A stretch of DNA of 64,000 nt from Saccopteryx bilineata (GCF_036850765.1 NC_089494.1:57739809-57803808), one strand, 5' to 3'; numbered from the stretch's first letter, positions 11,653-23,142 are shown. Numbers and translations: made by a program. The notes: a model not told the origin generated them from the sequence alone.

Positions 11653-13170
11653 ACATTTTTTAATGGAAATATAAATGATTTATAAAACTCTAAAAATGTA
11701 AAATATTTTTTAAAAATCCCTGTGTCCCATTGACAATATTTTCTTTGCATTTTTTCATACTCCCCTTTAAGTCGACAACGGCTTCTTCCCCTGAGGCCCA
11801 GGGAGCCCTCGGAGCTGGTGCAGCTATTGCTAGGGGCTCACTACTGTGCCTACAGAGCAAGGGCTGCCACAGACTGAATAGATTAACACCCAATTAGTTC
11901 CAGGAAACCACAAAATTTCATGTTGAAAGGGGTCCTCATACTTCTAGTAGCTTCAACAAGCACAGGGTTTCCTCAGATAGAGATGCTTACAGGTAAGCAC
12001 GCAGGAGTAGAGCAGCAACTCTGTACGCTGCTGCGGGCCCAGCTCCTGGGCCTTCCTCCTGCTGCTGGCTGTGACCCTGGTGGAGACAAGGGGGGCTCTT
12101 CAGCCTAGGCACACGGTTGGGATTCCAGGTGGGGATAAATGGCAAGGGAAGCGGGAGACAGCAGAAAAACAAAAGGCAGAGGGCAAGAACAAGCTGGTCA
12201 TTCTGTCCCTGGTGACTGCTCTCAACCTCTCATCATGCAAGGCAGTGGATGCAACTGATGGTAAGAGATGGGTGTTTTTGTTCCCTGTTGTGTTTCTAGT
12301 TTTCTTCTGCTCACTCATACAGTTTAGAAATTAGTTATAATCGGTCCTGTTTTCCATGGCACTGATGGAACAGATCCACCCATGAAGTGAGTCCCAACTC
12401 ATCTGTCTGAACCGAAACTGTTTCCAAGCTCCTTCGGGAACTCAAAGAATATACAAGGTGCCAGTTGGGGGTTGGGGGGATGTGGTCAACACTCGTTCAT
12501 CAACATCTGTGCCCGGCTATCAGGTCTTTAACGGAAGTGATGCCTTATAAACCGAGTGTTGGTGTGACAATCCATATGAGAGAATGATGTTTCAGACCAA
12601 GTAATTTGAAGGGACTTAATAGACTTTTCTTCATGTCTATGGATTTTACTGTTCCCTGCTTAGAAAATTTCCAGAATTCAGGAATAATTGGAAAAAAACA
12701 CATGAAATATTTTATTGACTAAAGCATTTGGCATTCACTGTGAGTACAGTTAGAACAGCATCAGAACAGTATCCCACACACAGCCCGTTTGTGGGTCGTA
12801 ATGAAAGGAGGCCCCCACAGGACAGCTCCCCGAGCGTCATGTTAACGTGCCACCGTCCTCTTCTTTATGTTAAATACACGTGGGCTCAGTGTGACTCTAG
12901 CCAGCCAAAGGAGTCAAGGGCACTTGCCTAAAGCCTTCAATGTCAAAGATTTCAAGGCTATACTGAAGCCAAGTTTAAATTGCTCATCATCATTTTAGAA
13001 GATACTGAGAATTGTTCTGTTATAGTTGAGTATCTCTGCAAGCCCTAGGCTTCTTAACCAAGGTGTGGGAGACATAGTCAGAGAAAGAGGAGTAATCCCC
13101 AAGCATCCAATACAGCCAATACCACACTGCCAGAACTGGAAGTCTGGGTGTCCAGTCAGCCAAGCAGCAC
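11650..13170. other. Unassigned sequence
   Basis: I recognise no gene or repeat family. Overlapping open frames on both strands at 11690-12334 are short and share no known domain. The small frame at 11920-12108 begins with a hydrophobic stretch but has no other support. Confidence 0.4.
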
Positions 13171-13189
13171 CTCTGGAGCTTGGTCTCTC

Positions 13190-13570
13190 TCTCTCTCCTT
13201 TTTATTTTTTTTTATTTTTCCAAAGTTAGAAGCAGAGAGGCAGTCAGACAGACTCCCTCATGCGCCCAACTGGGATCCACCCGGCATGCCCACCAGGGGG
13301 CGATGCTCTGCCCATCTGGGGCATGGCTCCGCTGCAGCCAGAGCCATTCCAGCGCCTGAAGTAGAGGCCATGGAGCCATCCTCAGCGCCCGGGCCATCTT
13401 TGCTCCAATGGAGTATTGGCTGGGGGAGGGGAAGAGAGAGACAGAGAGGAAGGAGAGGAGGAGGGATGGAGAAGCATATGGGCCCTTCTCCTGTGTGCCC
13501 TGGCCGGGAATCAAACCTGGGACTTCCACACACCAGGCCGACGCTCTACTGCTGAGCCAACTGGCCAGGG
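13190..13570 (-). mobile_element. Long SINE (type A), copy 2
   Basis: The minus strand begins GCCCTGGCCAGTTGGCTCAG. The flanks share CTTGGTCTCT (about 13179-13188 and 13571-13580). It has one intact 'CCACCAGGGGGCGA' module at 13290-13303, a CTCF-like sequence. Frames of 127-135 codons on both strands here are SINE artefacts. Confidence 0.9.
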
Positions 13571-14026
13571 CTTGGTCTCTTTTTTTATAAACCAAGGATG
13601 TTAAGCTACCAGATGATCACAAAACTTCTTCCAGTTCTCGTTGTCTACCTACACATCCTCTGACCAGGATCGTGCTTATTACACTTTGGTTTTGAAGAAG
13701 CCCATTATGGAAGTAATTCTCATTTCAGAAAAAATAAGGTCCGATTTCCTTAAAAAGTTAAAAAGTATTATATGGAATTTGGCCATACTTCCTCCAACTC
13801 AGAATTTCAACTCGTTTGATTCTTCACCTCTATCCTGCATTTTCTCAATGTATTAATTCTAAGAAATAGTGAGTAATATAGAAACTCAAGAATTCCAATT
13901 TCTTTCTACCACTTTTTTCTCCCAGAACATTTTAAAGTTAAGACTACTTTTTAGAGCAGTTTTAGGTTCACAGCAAAACTCAAGGGAAGGCACAGAGATC
14001 TGCCATACACACCCCGACCCCCTAAT

Positions 14027-14217
14027 CCCTGGTCAGCAAACTGCGGCTCGCGAGCCACATGTGGCTCTTCCACAAAATACCATGTGTGGGCGCTACCTCA
14101 ATAAGAAATGTACCTACCTATATAGTTTAAGTTTAAAAAATTTGGCTCTCAAAATAAATTTCAATCGTTGTACTGTTGATATTTGGCTCTGTTGACTAAT
14201 GAGTTTGCCGACCACTG
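14027..14217. mobile_element. Non-autonomous hAT transposon (family H/I), 191 bp
   Basis: Left end 'CCCTGGTCAGCAAAC' and right end 'GTTTGCCGACCACTG' are inverted repeats. The inside ('GCGAGCCACATGTGGCTCTT', 'TTGGCTCTGTTGACTAATGA') is homologous to 48018-48229 in the opposite orientation. Flanking octamers CCCCTAAT and ACCTAAAT match only 5/8, so the TSD is decayed or the end is off by a base. Confidence 0.85.
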
Positions 14218-14654
14218 ACCTAAATGCACAACCTCTTTGTAATCAAAATCTCCCACTAGAGTGGTATAATTGTTACAATTGATGAACCTACCTTGACACA
14301 CCATAATCACTCAAAGTCCACAGTTTACATTAGGGTTCCCTGTCGGTGTACATTCTATGTGTTTCAACAAATCTACAATGACATGCATCCGTCATTATGG
14401 TGCCATAGAAGGTATTTCCTCTACTCTAAAAATCCTCTGTGCTCTGCTCACTTACCCCTCCTGCTCCCACACCTAAGCTCTGGTAACCACTGATCTATTT
14501 ACTGTCTCCACAGTTTTGACTTTTCCAGTATGTGCCAAGTTTATTCATACATTCACCTATTGAAGGATGTGTTGGTGGCTTCCAATGTAGGGCAGTTATA
14601 AGTAAAACTGCAACACACACCCATGAACAGGTGTTTGTGTGGACATAAGTTTTT

Positions 14655-15201
14655 TTTTTTTATTTTTTTTATTTTTTTTTTATTTTATTTTTTTTATAAT
14701 TTTATTTTTTTAATGGGGTGACATCAATAAATCAGGATACATATATTCAAAGATAACAAGTCCAGGTTATCTTGTCGTTCAATTATGTTGCATACCCACC
14801 ACCCAAAGTCAGATTGTCCTCTGTCACCTTCTATCTTGTTTTCTTTGTGCCCCTCCCACCCCCTATCCCTCTCCCATTCCCCCCTCCCCCCCGTAACCAC
14901 CACACTCTTATCAATGTCTCTTAGTTTCACTATTATGTCCCACCTACGTATGGAATAATACAGTTCCTGTTTTTTTCTGATTTACTTATTTCGCTTCGTA
15001 TCATGTTATCAAGATCCCACCATTTTGCTGTAAATGTTCCGATGTCATCATTTCTTATGGCTGAGTAGTATTCCATAGTGTATATGTGCCACATCTTCTT
15101 TATCCAGTCATCTATTGATGGGCTTTTTGGTTGTTTCCATGTCCTGGCCACTGTGAACAATGCTGCAATAAACATGGGGCTGCATGTGTCTTTACGTATC
15201 A
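14655..15201 (-). mobile_element. Young L1, 5'-truncated, antisense
   Basis: A long T-rich tail (14655-14715) is followed by the L1 3' UTR and the ORF2 C-terminus. The perfect TSD GACATAAGTTTTT (14642-14654 and 15202-15214) proves target-primed insertion into the older L1. The same 3' UTR occurs at 23949-24070, so this is a shared, fairly recent L1 lineage. Confidence 0.93.
14933..15175 (-). pseudogene. L1 ORF2 C-terminal fragment
   Basis: An 80-codon frame reads '[19 protein letters not shown]' and 'MWHIYTMEYYSAIRNDD', the conserved C-terminal segment of LINE-1 ORF2, and ends at the ORF2 stop. The endonuclease and reverse transcriptase domains are missing because the copy is 5'-truncated. 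It cannot make an active protein. Confidence 0.92.
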
Positions 15202-15703
15202 GACATAAGTTTTTGATACCTTTGTGTGAATACTAAGGAGCACAACTGCTGGATAGTATGGTAGGAATGTGTTTATTTTTTCAAGAAATTGCCAACCCGT
15301 CTTTTGAAGTAGCTGTACGACTTGATATTCCCACACACAAGGAAAGCAGGTTCCTGTTGCTCCACATCCTCAGCAGCATGTGGTGCTGTCAGTGTGCTGG
15401 GTTTGGGCCATTTTAATAGAAGTGCAGTAGTATCTCGCAGTTGTTTTACTTTGCATTTACCTGATGTCATATGCTGTGGAGCATCTTTTCACGTGCTTGC
15501 TTGCCATCTGTGTATCTTCTTTAGTGAGGGACCTATTAAGGTCTTTGACTCATTTTTTAATTTGGTTGATTTCTTATTGTTAAATTTTAAGACTTTTCTA
15601 TATATATTGGATAATAGTCCTTTTCAGGTGTATCTTTTTCAAATATTTTCTCCCAGGCTGTGGCTTGTCTTCTCATTCTCTTGGCATTGTCTCTTGCAGA
15701 GAA

Positions 15704-16044
15704 TTTTATTTTTTTATTTTTTTTTTATTTTTTACAGAGACAGAGAGAGAGTCAGACAGAGGGATAGATAGGGACAGAGAGGTGAGAAGCATCAATCATC
15801 AGTTTTTCCTTGCAACACCTTAGTTGTTCATTGATTGCTTTCTCATATGTGCCTTGACCACAGGCCTTCAGCAGACCGAGTAACCCCTTGCTCAAGCCAG
15901 CAACCTTGGGTCCAAGCTGGTGGGCTTTTTTTTTTGCTCAAGCCAGATGAGCTCGCGCTCAAGCTGGCGACCTCGGAGTCTCGAACCTGGGTCCTTCGCA
16001 TCCCAGTCCAATGCTCTATCCACTGTGCCACTGCCTGGTCAGGC
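15704..16044 (-). mobile_element. tRNA-derived SINE (type C)
   Basis: The minus strand starts GCCTGACCAGGCAGTGGCAC and has the 'GGGGTTACTCGGTCTGCTG' segment. TSD TGCAGAGAA recurs at 15695-15703 and 16045-16053. It sits in the older L1. Confidence 0.9.
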
Positions 16045-16143
16045 TGCAGAGAAGTTTTTAACATAAATGAAGGCCAGTCTCTTCCACCCTTAACACACTG
16101 GATCACACAGTCCTAGAGAGGAAGGCTACTAAACTATGTTCTC

Positions 16144-16480
16144 TCTCTCTTTCTCTCTCTCAATGAGAGAAACAGAAAGACAAGGACAGACAGACAGGAA
16201 TGGAGAGAGATGAGAAACATCAATTCTTCGTTGTAGCACCTTAGTTGTTCACTGATTGCTTTCTCATATGTGCCTTGACCAGGAAGCTCCAGCTGAGCCA
16301 GTGATCCCTTGCTCAAGCCAGTGACCTTGGGCTCAAGCCAGAGAACATAGGGTCATGTCCATGACCCTACGCTCAAGCCAGATGAGCCTGCGCTCAAGCC
16401 AATGACCTTAGGGCTTTGAACCTGGGTCCTTAGCATTCCAGGTCAAAGCGCTATTCACTGCGCCACTGCCTGGTCAGGTC
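16144..16480 (-). mobile_element. tRNA-derived SINE (type C)
   Basis: The minus strand starts 'CCTGACCAGGCAGTGGCGC'; the body has several 'TTGGCTTGAGC' units. TSD TAAACTATGTTCTC / TAAGCTATTTTCTG (16130-16143, 16481-16494) has three mismatches, so this is a somewhat older copy. Confidence 0.85.
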
Positions 16481-16494
16481 TAAGCTATTTTCTG

Positions 16495-17875
16495 TTGAAA
16501 TATCAAATGGAAATATGTACTTCTAACACTGCATTTCACTGACGTCTATTTCAAAATATTAACATTTCCTCTTTGAAAAGGAACATTACAGCTAAACAAA
16601 TACAATGACATTTCATTTATGTTTCATAACATGCTCCCCTTGGAGACAGATTCTAAATAATAATAATAAAATAACACTTTGCTCAGTTAATACTAACCTT
16701 AAAAGCTCGGAAATTTGCATTTCCCCCCATCAAATACAATCCTCTTTTGCAATATGCATTAAAGAAAACTTGATATTCAAACAGTCGGGGATACTAAACA
16801 TATTTACTTCATTTATTATAGATATTCAATTTGTAAAGGGGCATACTTTCGAGACTGGCATTTGAAACCTGTATGGGAAGAGTTCTTGCAAAGCCAAAGA
16901 AATTATCTCTGCATTTAAGTCAGAATCTCCCTATGGAGTAAGCAAAATAATTCAAGTCTGCACCTCTAATTATGATAACATGCATACATGTATGTGTATC
17001 CTTAGATATCAACCATGTGCGTGAGCACATATGCCTCCCAGACTAAGCAGGGGACATGGAAGCCAGGGCCTCTTGCTTCCACCTTGTATAATACTAAACA
17101 CAAGTAGATGCTGCCTTTCATTAAATAATAACAACAACATTAAAGTTAAGATCAGTAGCAGAAATATGACAAAAGAGCTCTTTAGACCAAAAAGGAATAC
17201 CAGGAACTCCCATGGGGATGAGGGGCTGGTACGCAGTAAATTCTGTCTTGTTTTCATATACCAACTTTCTCACTTCTAGATATAAAACCCCTTTTCCAAA
17301 ATAGTTTCAAAGTGAGAAAACAGCTGAAGGTGGGTCAACCCAAGTTGAAATTTGCTAAACACAAGATTCTCCACTTGAACTGCTGTAATCTGTTTCCTGA
17401 TCTCACCTCCCATAAATCACATCTCAGCTAGGCCTCCAGCCACTTCCTTACTGCTGAAGCCAGTGACTAATGTGTAAGCTTCACCCGCTTCAGTCTCTCC
17501 TCTATTCAGGCACCTTCAAAAGCAGCTTTCGTGAATGGGTAGAAGCAGGCAGAGAAACCCACCATCTATTTCACGATCCCGTTACAGTTCTGTTTTTTAT
17601 GATTTTATAACTATTCTCTTAGCTTCTCCTATTATAGCACCTTACAGTCCTTGGTTATTCGCCCCATGTTTTTTCAACTTATTATCATTTTAGTAACCTT
17701 CAATTTAAAATTGAAGTATCAGTGTTAGTATGAACTCAGGGAGCATTTTACTTAAAGGCAAAACTCCGTAACTACATTTTATCTAGTAATATTTGAAGAC
17801 ATTGTTAATCTATTTCTTTCAACAAAAATATATGGTGTATCTATTCTTTTTTCAATAATTTCTGCTTTAAAAAAT
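16495..17875. other. Unassigned sequence
   Basis: No gene or repeat family recognised over about 1.4 kb. Frames at 16605-16865 (+), 17009-17257 (-) and 17031-17279 (+) lack known domains. This is one of the longer stretches without a recent insertion. Confidence 0.4.
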
Positions 17876-17885
17876 AGTAAGAGAG

Positions 17886-18242
17886 GCCCTGGCCGGTTGG
17901 CTCAGTGGTAGAGCGTCGGCCTGGCGTGCAGGAGTCCCGGGTTCGATTCCCGGCCAGGGCACACAGGAGAGGCGCCCATCTGCTTCTCCACCCCTCTCCC
18001 TCTCCTTCCTCTCTGTCTCTCTCTTCCCCTCCTGCAGCCGAGGCTCCATTGGAGCAAGGTTGGCCCGGGCGCTGAGAATGGCTCTATGGCCTCTGCTTCA
18101 GGTGCTAGAGTGGCTCTGGTTGCAGCAGAGCAGCGCCCCAGATGGGCAGAGCATCGCCCCTGGTAGGCGTGCCGGGTGGATCCCAGTCGGGCATGTGCAG
18201 GAGTCTGTCTGACTGCCTCTCAGTTTCCAGCTTCAGAAAAAT

Positions 18243-18268
<26 letters not shown>
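17886..18268 (+). mobile_element. Long SINE (type A), copy 3
   Basis: Starts GCCCTGGCCGGTTGGCTCAG, has an intact B box GGGTTCGATTCCC and a 26-base poly(A) tail. TSD AGTAAGAGA (17876-17884, 18269-18277). Its CTCF-like module is one base short ('TCGCCCCTGGTAGG'). Confidence 0.93.
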
Positions 18269-18273
<5 letters not shown>

Positions 18274-18277
18274 GAGA

Positions 18278-18725
18278 ACTAATAAGTAAAAAGTGTGGAT
18301 AACACAAATGCTATTTATATTTGGTTATAAAATACACTATATGATTTATTTTGCATAACTTCCTAATAATGCAAAAATGTAGACCTTTAGAGAAAGTTTG
18401 AGTGCCTTGGGCATATATCAACTTGATGATTGAGAAAAGATAACTAAGAGCATACTCCAGAAGGAAGCTAGTTTAGGATTTTAAATGATGTAGATAATTG
18501 CCTTGTTTAAAGTTAAGAATCAACTACTATAATTATCCACTAAAATTTGACCATCCAAAATAATGTTTGTGAGTCATATAATCACAACATTAGAGATAAG
18601 AAACATAAACTTCTTAATTGATTATATTTAGAAATCAGAAAGCTAGCTTTGAAAAACATTTGCTTCTGTAATATTATGGCACATATATATTCAACTCAAA
18701 GAAGCCTAGTAAATATATAGAGCAT
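18278..18725. other. AT-rich sequence, no recognised feature
   Basis: I see no coding or repeat signal before the (CTTTT)n tract. Confidence 0.4.
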
Positions 18726-18727
18726 TC

Positions 18728-18900
18728 CTTTCTTTTCTTTTCTTTTCTTAAACTTGTCTGTTCAACTAACCCTAGTCAGTTACAACTATCACAAAGCACA
18801 ACTCACACTGAGAGAGAAAAGAGGTGGGTGGGAGGAGGGAGGGTGGGAGGAAGGAGAGGAGCGAGGGAGAGAGAAAGAGACAGAGAGAGAGAGATGCAGG
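18728..18900. repeat. (CTTTT)n and GA-rich simple repeats
   Basis: About 20 bp of TTTCT units near 18728-18749, then an impure GGAGG/GAGA tract at 18805-18895. The GA tract gives spurious glutamate-rich frames. Confidence 0.85.
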
Positions 18901-19018
18901 TGTCGTTCCACTCTAATGTCCCAGTCTAATCTCCCCAAATCAGGGTATACCCTAAAAAGACAAAGGAACTGGCCTGGTGTGCTGTTGCCAGCATAAGTTT
19001 CAAAGTAAACAAGCATGC

Positions 19019-19124
19019 CACCCTGGCCAGATAGCTTGGTTGTCTGGAGTGTTGTCCTGGAGCACAGAGGTTGCTGGTTCGATTCCCCAGTCAGGGCACA
19101 CACAGGAGCAGCTCGATGTCCCTG

Positions 19125-19158
<34 letters not shown>

Positions 19159-19194
19159 CCCCCCCCCGAATCTCTCAAAACAAAAAACAAAAAC
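19019..19194 (+). mobile_element. Short SINE with type-A-like head, first half of a pair
   Basis: It starts 'CCACCCTGGCCAGATAGC', has the B box GGTTCGATTCCCCAG, a (CT)n tract and an A-rich tail with 'CAAAACAAAAAACAAAAA'. The TSD copy AAACAAGCATGC sits to its left (19007-19018), but the partner is to the right of the next SINE, not between the two. Confidence 0.85.
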
Positions 19195-19473
19195 AGCCTG
19201 ACCAGGTGGCGGTGGCGTGGATAGTGTCGGACTGAGATGCAGACGACCCAGGTTCAAGGCCCTGAGGTCCCTGGCTTAAGCACGGGGTCACTGGCTCTGC
19301 TGTAGCCCCCTCCCCCCCCGTCAAGGCACATATGTGAAAGCAATCAATGAACTACTAAAGTGCCACAACAAAGAATTGATGCTTCTCATCTTCTCCTTTC
19401 CTGTCTGTCTGTCCCCCTCTCCATCTGTCTCTCTGTCTCTGTCATAAAAAACAAAGAAACAAACAAAAAACAA
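19195..19473 (+). mobile_element. SINE (type C), second half of a pair
   Basis: It starts at the A-tail of the previous SINE with 'GCCTGACCAGGTGGCGGTGG' and ends in a CT tract and 'AAACAAACAAAAAACAAA'. The matching TSD AAACAAGCATGC follows at 19474-19485. Either this SINE inserted in the first one's A-tail or both moved as a dimer. Confidence 0.85.
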
Positions 19474-19640
19474 AAACAAGCATGCTGGAATGATGTTTTA
19501 AATAAGAACATTCTAGATCAAAAATATACTTGTAAGAAATCATTTGGTACAGAGAACAAACTGATGGTTGCCAGAGGAGAGGGTGGTTGGGGGGGGGGGT
19601 GCTAAGTGAAAAGGTGAAGAGATGAAAAAGTACAAACTGG

Positions 19641-19970
19641 GCCCTGGTCAGTTGGCTTGATGGTAGAGCGTGGGCTTGCCGTGTGGAAGTCCTGGGTTTG
19701 ATTCCTGGTCAGGGCACACAGGAGAAGCAACCATCTGCTTTTCCATCTCTCCCCCTCCCGTAGCCAGGGCTTGATTGGCTCAAGCAAGTTGGCCTCGGGC
19801 ACTGAGGATGGTTCCATGGCTAAAAAAATGGCTCCGGATACAATGGAGCAACACCCCAGATGGGTAGAGCATTGCCCCCTAGTGAGCTTGCCAGATAGAT
19901 CCCAGTCAGGGCGCATGCGGGAGTCTGTCTCTGCCTCCCCTCCTCTCACTAAAATTAAAAAAAAAAAAAA
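19641..19970 (+). mobile_element. Long SINE (type A), copy 4, diverged
   Basis: Starts 'GCCCTGGTCAGTTGGCTTGA', with B box GGGTTTGATTCCT. The TSD GTACAAACTGG (19630-19640 and 19971-19981) is intact although the body is diverged. The CTCF-like module has decayed ('TTGCCCCCTAGTGA'). Confidence 0.9.
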
Positions 19971-20115
19971 GTACAAACTGGTAGTTACAAAATAGTCACA
20001 GGGATGTAAAGTTCAGTATCAGGAATATAGTCAATAATATTGTAAAACTAGGTATGGTGTCAGGTAGGGACCTGAATTAACAAGGGACCACTTTGTAAAT
20101 TATAATTGTCTAACC

Positions 20116-20446
20116 CAGGGGTCCCCAAACTTTTTACACAGGGGGCCAGTTCACTGTCCCTCAGACCATTGGAGGGCCGGACTATAAAAAAAACTATGAA
20201 CAAATTCCTATGCACACTGCACATATCTTATTTTAAAGTAAAAAAACAAAACGGGAACAAATACAATATTTAAAATAAAGAACAAGTAAATTCAAATCAA
20301 CAAACTGACCAATATTTCAATGGGAACTATGCTCCTCTCACTGACCACCAATGAAAGAGGTGCCCCTTCCAGAAGTGCGGCGGGGGCCGGATAAATGGCC
20401 TCAGGGGGCCGCATGTGGCCCGCGGGCCGTAGTTTGGGGACCCCTG
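20116..20446. mobile_element. Non-autonomous hAT transposon (family A/B), 331 bp
   Basis: Ends CAGGGGTCCCCAAACT and AGTTTGGGGACCCCTG are perfect 16-bp inverted repeats. The octamer GTCTAACC occurs on both sides (20108-20115, 20447-20454), the hAT hallmark. It is homologous to 62481-62816 in reverse. No transposase is encoded. Confidence 0.97.
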
Positions 20447-20534
20447 GTCTAACCACTATACTGTACACCAGAAACTAATGTAAAATAACAATGAATGTCA
20501 ACTGTAATTTAAAAATATAATTTTTAAAAATTAA

Positions 20535-21825
20535 TTAGAATCAAAAGGAAGAACAGAAAAAAAAATTATCACTTGGATAAATTCTTTTGCAGTATTCTTA
20601 CTTATCTTCGAATAATAGGTGTATGCAACAAGTGCCCACTTACAGCATTCCAACACATTCTGAAACCCAGCGTCGGGGAGCACGTGCCTTTCCTTCAGCT
20701 GCCCGTCCTGGCCTGTCCGCGCAGCATGAAGTGACCTGTCCATTCCCGGCACACTCTTCCTCAGGCAGCTTCAAACGCCTGTTTTTTTCTGCATGACTTT
20801 CCATAAAAAGCCAACCCTGCCAACTGCTAGGTTTTAGGATGGCCCGAGGAAGACCATCTGAACTGCTGTTTATGAAATTACTAAACAAAATATGATTGAA
20901 ACCGCTCACTTCCCATTCCTTTGTTATGGTAGAGCTGCACACTACCACAATGAAAGAGCTAGTCACTTCAAGAAAAACCAAGGTTTCAAGCTAAAACCCC
21001 CATTCCAGCTATCACTGTGGTAGTCAAATTTTCACAACCTAAGTTACATTCTAAGTTTATATTTCCCTGTATAGTCTAATGTTTCCTATCCGTGGAAGGG
21101 TTCTTCGTTCTAGGAGGCTATGCTGCTTCCTTCCTCTAAACACCAGCTCTTTGCTTTTTATCCTCTAATACATCACAGAGCCATACGGCTTTTCTGCCAA
21201 AAGGAAAGCTTATCATGTCCATGAAAACATGTAATTGCCCACGTGGTCACCAAGTCCGGGAGATGAGCTTTTCAACTGCTTATCTCAGACTCGGAATGCC
21301 CTATCTGGTAGCAAAGACAGACATCAAGGTCAAACCACAGGATGATGTGACCATCAAGGCTTGAATGGGTTCCAAGGATTCTGGACCAGAGGATGTCTTC
21401 CAAGGTCATTTTTTAAGTCTAAAGTTCCATCATTCAGAAGATATCACTAAAAGGTGGGAGGACAGAGGAATTTGGTGAGAACAGTAAGTTTGAGAGAAAG
21501 CTCTACAGAATTTTTGACTGAACCATTCCTCTGTTATCTGCTTTCCCCAAATCAGTTCATTTTATCAAGTCGGTTCCCCCTTTCCTTTAAAGCCAGGCCC
21601 TGATGTCACACTGTGATATGAAGGAAGTGAAAGTAAGGGGCTGGGTAACTGGTAAGCAAACCTCAAGACAACCTCTGCAGTATCCAAACACCCGGCCAAT
21701 GGAGTGAAAGCTTTACTGAGGCCCAGCCAGTGGAGGGCAATGGTGTCAATCAATACCAGAGAGCTACCCGTTTGAAAACGTCTGTCTTGGAGAGCACCAT
21801 TACAAAAGAGCTGGCCCCCAAGGCT
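20535..21825. other. Unassigned sequence
   Basis: No recognised repeat. The longest frame (20640-20981, minus, 113 codons) starts hydrophobic but has no recognisable domain, and I saw no paired splice signals that would make it an exon. Confidence 0.4.
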
Positions 21826-21829
21826 TACA

Positions 21830-21955
21830 CAGTCACTCGAGGAAACTGTTTAGAAATACTAATACCTGAACGCCATCCCAGTCCTACTGGTTCAGACTCT
21901 CTGACAAGGGCCTGGAAATTAAAAATTTTAATAAGCTCCCCAGGTGGGTGCTAGG
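21830..21955 (+). repeat. MER5A-like ancient hAT remnant
   Basis: 'CAGTCCTACTGGTTCAGACTC', 'AAGGGCCTGGAAATTAAAAA' and 'AGCTCCCCAGGTGGGTGCTAG' fit the interior and end of MER5A (hAT-Charlie MITE). Confidence 0.55.
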
Positions 21956-22029
21956 ATTTGTAAACTACCATATTCCTCCTGCCACCATAGCTTGCCTTTC
22001 TCAAAATTTCATCTTGTGTGCCTCCCAGT

Positions 22030-22760
22030 AGTGTTGCCAAATAAAATGCAGGACGTCTAGTTAAATATGAATGTCATATAAACAAGGAGTCTTTCTTTTT
22101 CCCTTGATTTTTTATTCCACCCCTTGGACATCCACCTCTTGTTCAGTGGGATTCTAAAAAACAAATGACCACCATCTGTGTTTCACCCACCTCATGAACG
22201 CTTGTTTGGGGTCTCTTTTCTCAGGGGCTTTTCCTCGCCTTCCCCCAGGTGGGGAGTGCGCCCCCTTCTCAGCACAGCCCTCCACCTAGATGAGCCCCCA
22301 CCAAGGGCTCGATGGAGCACCTATTATGCTAAACTCTACCCTATTGCCCCCCATCCCCCCCCCCGGCAATCAATCCTAATTTCATGCTTAAATAATGGCA
22401 TGAAAATACGAAATCATGGCAGTTTTAAACACGTTTATCTCCTTTGTTCCACTGTACTCAACCTCCTTTTGCTCTGCCTTGTAAACTTCTTCCTTCCTAT
22501 TTCACGTTGCCTTCCAGATCTTGTAACTTCTTTTCTTCCATTTCGACCAAAGAAGAATGAAAGAATGTCAGTGTGCAAGGATACTAGCCACCAAAGACTA
22601 GACAGTACAAAATACATCTCAGATGATGCCGGTCTGGTTAGATGAAGACCAAGGACCTGACCCACTCTGTCTACCCTTTGATGTTATGTAATTCACCTTG
22701 CTCTCCACCCCACTTTGCCTCTGAATAAAGATGTGTCCCCCAGAGCAGGACAAGCAGAAG
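22030..22760 (+). repeat. Possible LTR or other old repeat
   Basis: A GC/pyrimidine-rich block with 'GTTGCCAAATAAAATGCAGG' at its start and a polyadenylation-like 'CTGAATAAAGATGTGTCCCC' near 22720. It could be an ERV1-type LTR. The 155-codon plus frame (22178-22645) has no domain I know. Evidence is weak. Confidence 0.3.
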
Positions 22761-22828
22761 GAAATACCCTGAATTAAGGTCAAGTTTCCATCACCAGGAA
22801 AAATGAGAGCTCAAAAGGAAAATTAAGG

Positions 22829-22876
22829 CCCTGTCCGGTGTCTCAGTGGATAGAGCATCAGCCTGGTATATAGACG
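22829..22876 (+). repeat. Truncated type A SINE head
   Basis: 'GCCCTGTCCGGTGTCTCAG' and 'GGATAGAGCATCAGCCTGG' are the first 45-50 bp of a SINE, then the match stops. Confidence 0.65.
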
Positions 22877-23109
22877 TCTAAACAAGAAATCTTTTACTAT
22901 AATTATGTCTCATATTTCATTTAATGTTACACTTTTATTCTGAAAAGATTTTTTAAATCTGAAATCCAAATTTAACTTGACATCCTATATTTTTACTTAC
23001 TAAATATGAAAACTCAGAGCCTCACCTCCACTACAATGATGGATATAATCAACATGCATATAAAGAACATACATACTATTATATACACTTTGATTTGCTA
23101 GTTCTAAAT

Positions 23110-23142
23110 TTTTTTTAATTTATTCATTTTAGAGAGAAGAGA

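Larger units (their letters stand above)
13915..16130 (-). repeat. Old L1 (3' UTR and ORF2 end), antisense, with nested insertions
   Basis: 'TTTTTAGAGCAGTTTTAGG', 'GTTACAATTGATGAACCTACC' and 'TCCTGTTGCTCCACATCCTC' track an old mammalian L1 in reverse. It is broken by the hAT at 14027-14217, a younger L1 at 14655-15201 and SINEs from 15704. The order of nesting dates this L1 as the oldest of the four. Confidence 0.75.
19486..20530 (+). repeat. L1 (L1MA/MB-like) 3' UTR, interrupted by a SINE and a hAT
   Basis: 'GATGGTTGCCAGAGGAGAGG', 'TAGTTACAAAATAGTCACAGG', 'GAATATAGTCAATAATATTG', 'CACTATACTGTACACCAGAAAC' and 'AATGTCAACTGTAATTTAAA' follow an L1 3' UTR. It is split at 19641-19970 (SINE) and 20116-20446 (hAT). 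A G-run lies at about 19590-19599. Confidence 0.8.

Noticed and set aside
11517..11750. 77-codon minus-strand frame
   Set aside because: Read-through of the TA/CA microsatellite.
13148..13595. Overlapping frames of 91-135 codons
   Set aside because: Type A SINE artefacts.
17886..17960. tRNA gene-like head with A and B boxes
   Set aside because: This is the SINE promoter; it is followed by a SINE body and A-tail inside a TSD and lacks a full acceptor stem pairing at the end.
20640..20981. 113-codon minus-strand frame as a possible exon
   Set aside because: No domain, no clear splice sites and overlapping frames on the other strand.
22178..22645. 155-codon frame, the longest outside L1 and SINEs in the middle of the window
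   Set aside because: No domain, proline/serine-rich translation of pyrimidine-rich DNA, probably in an old repeat.
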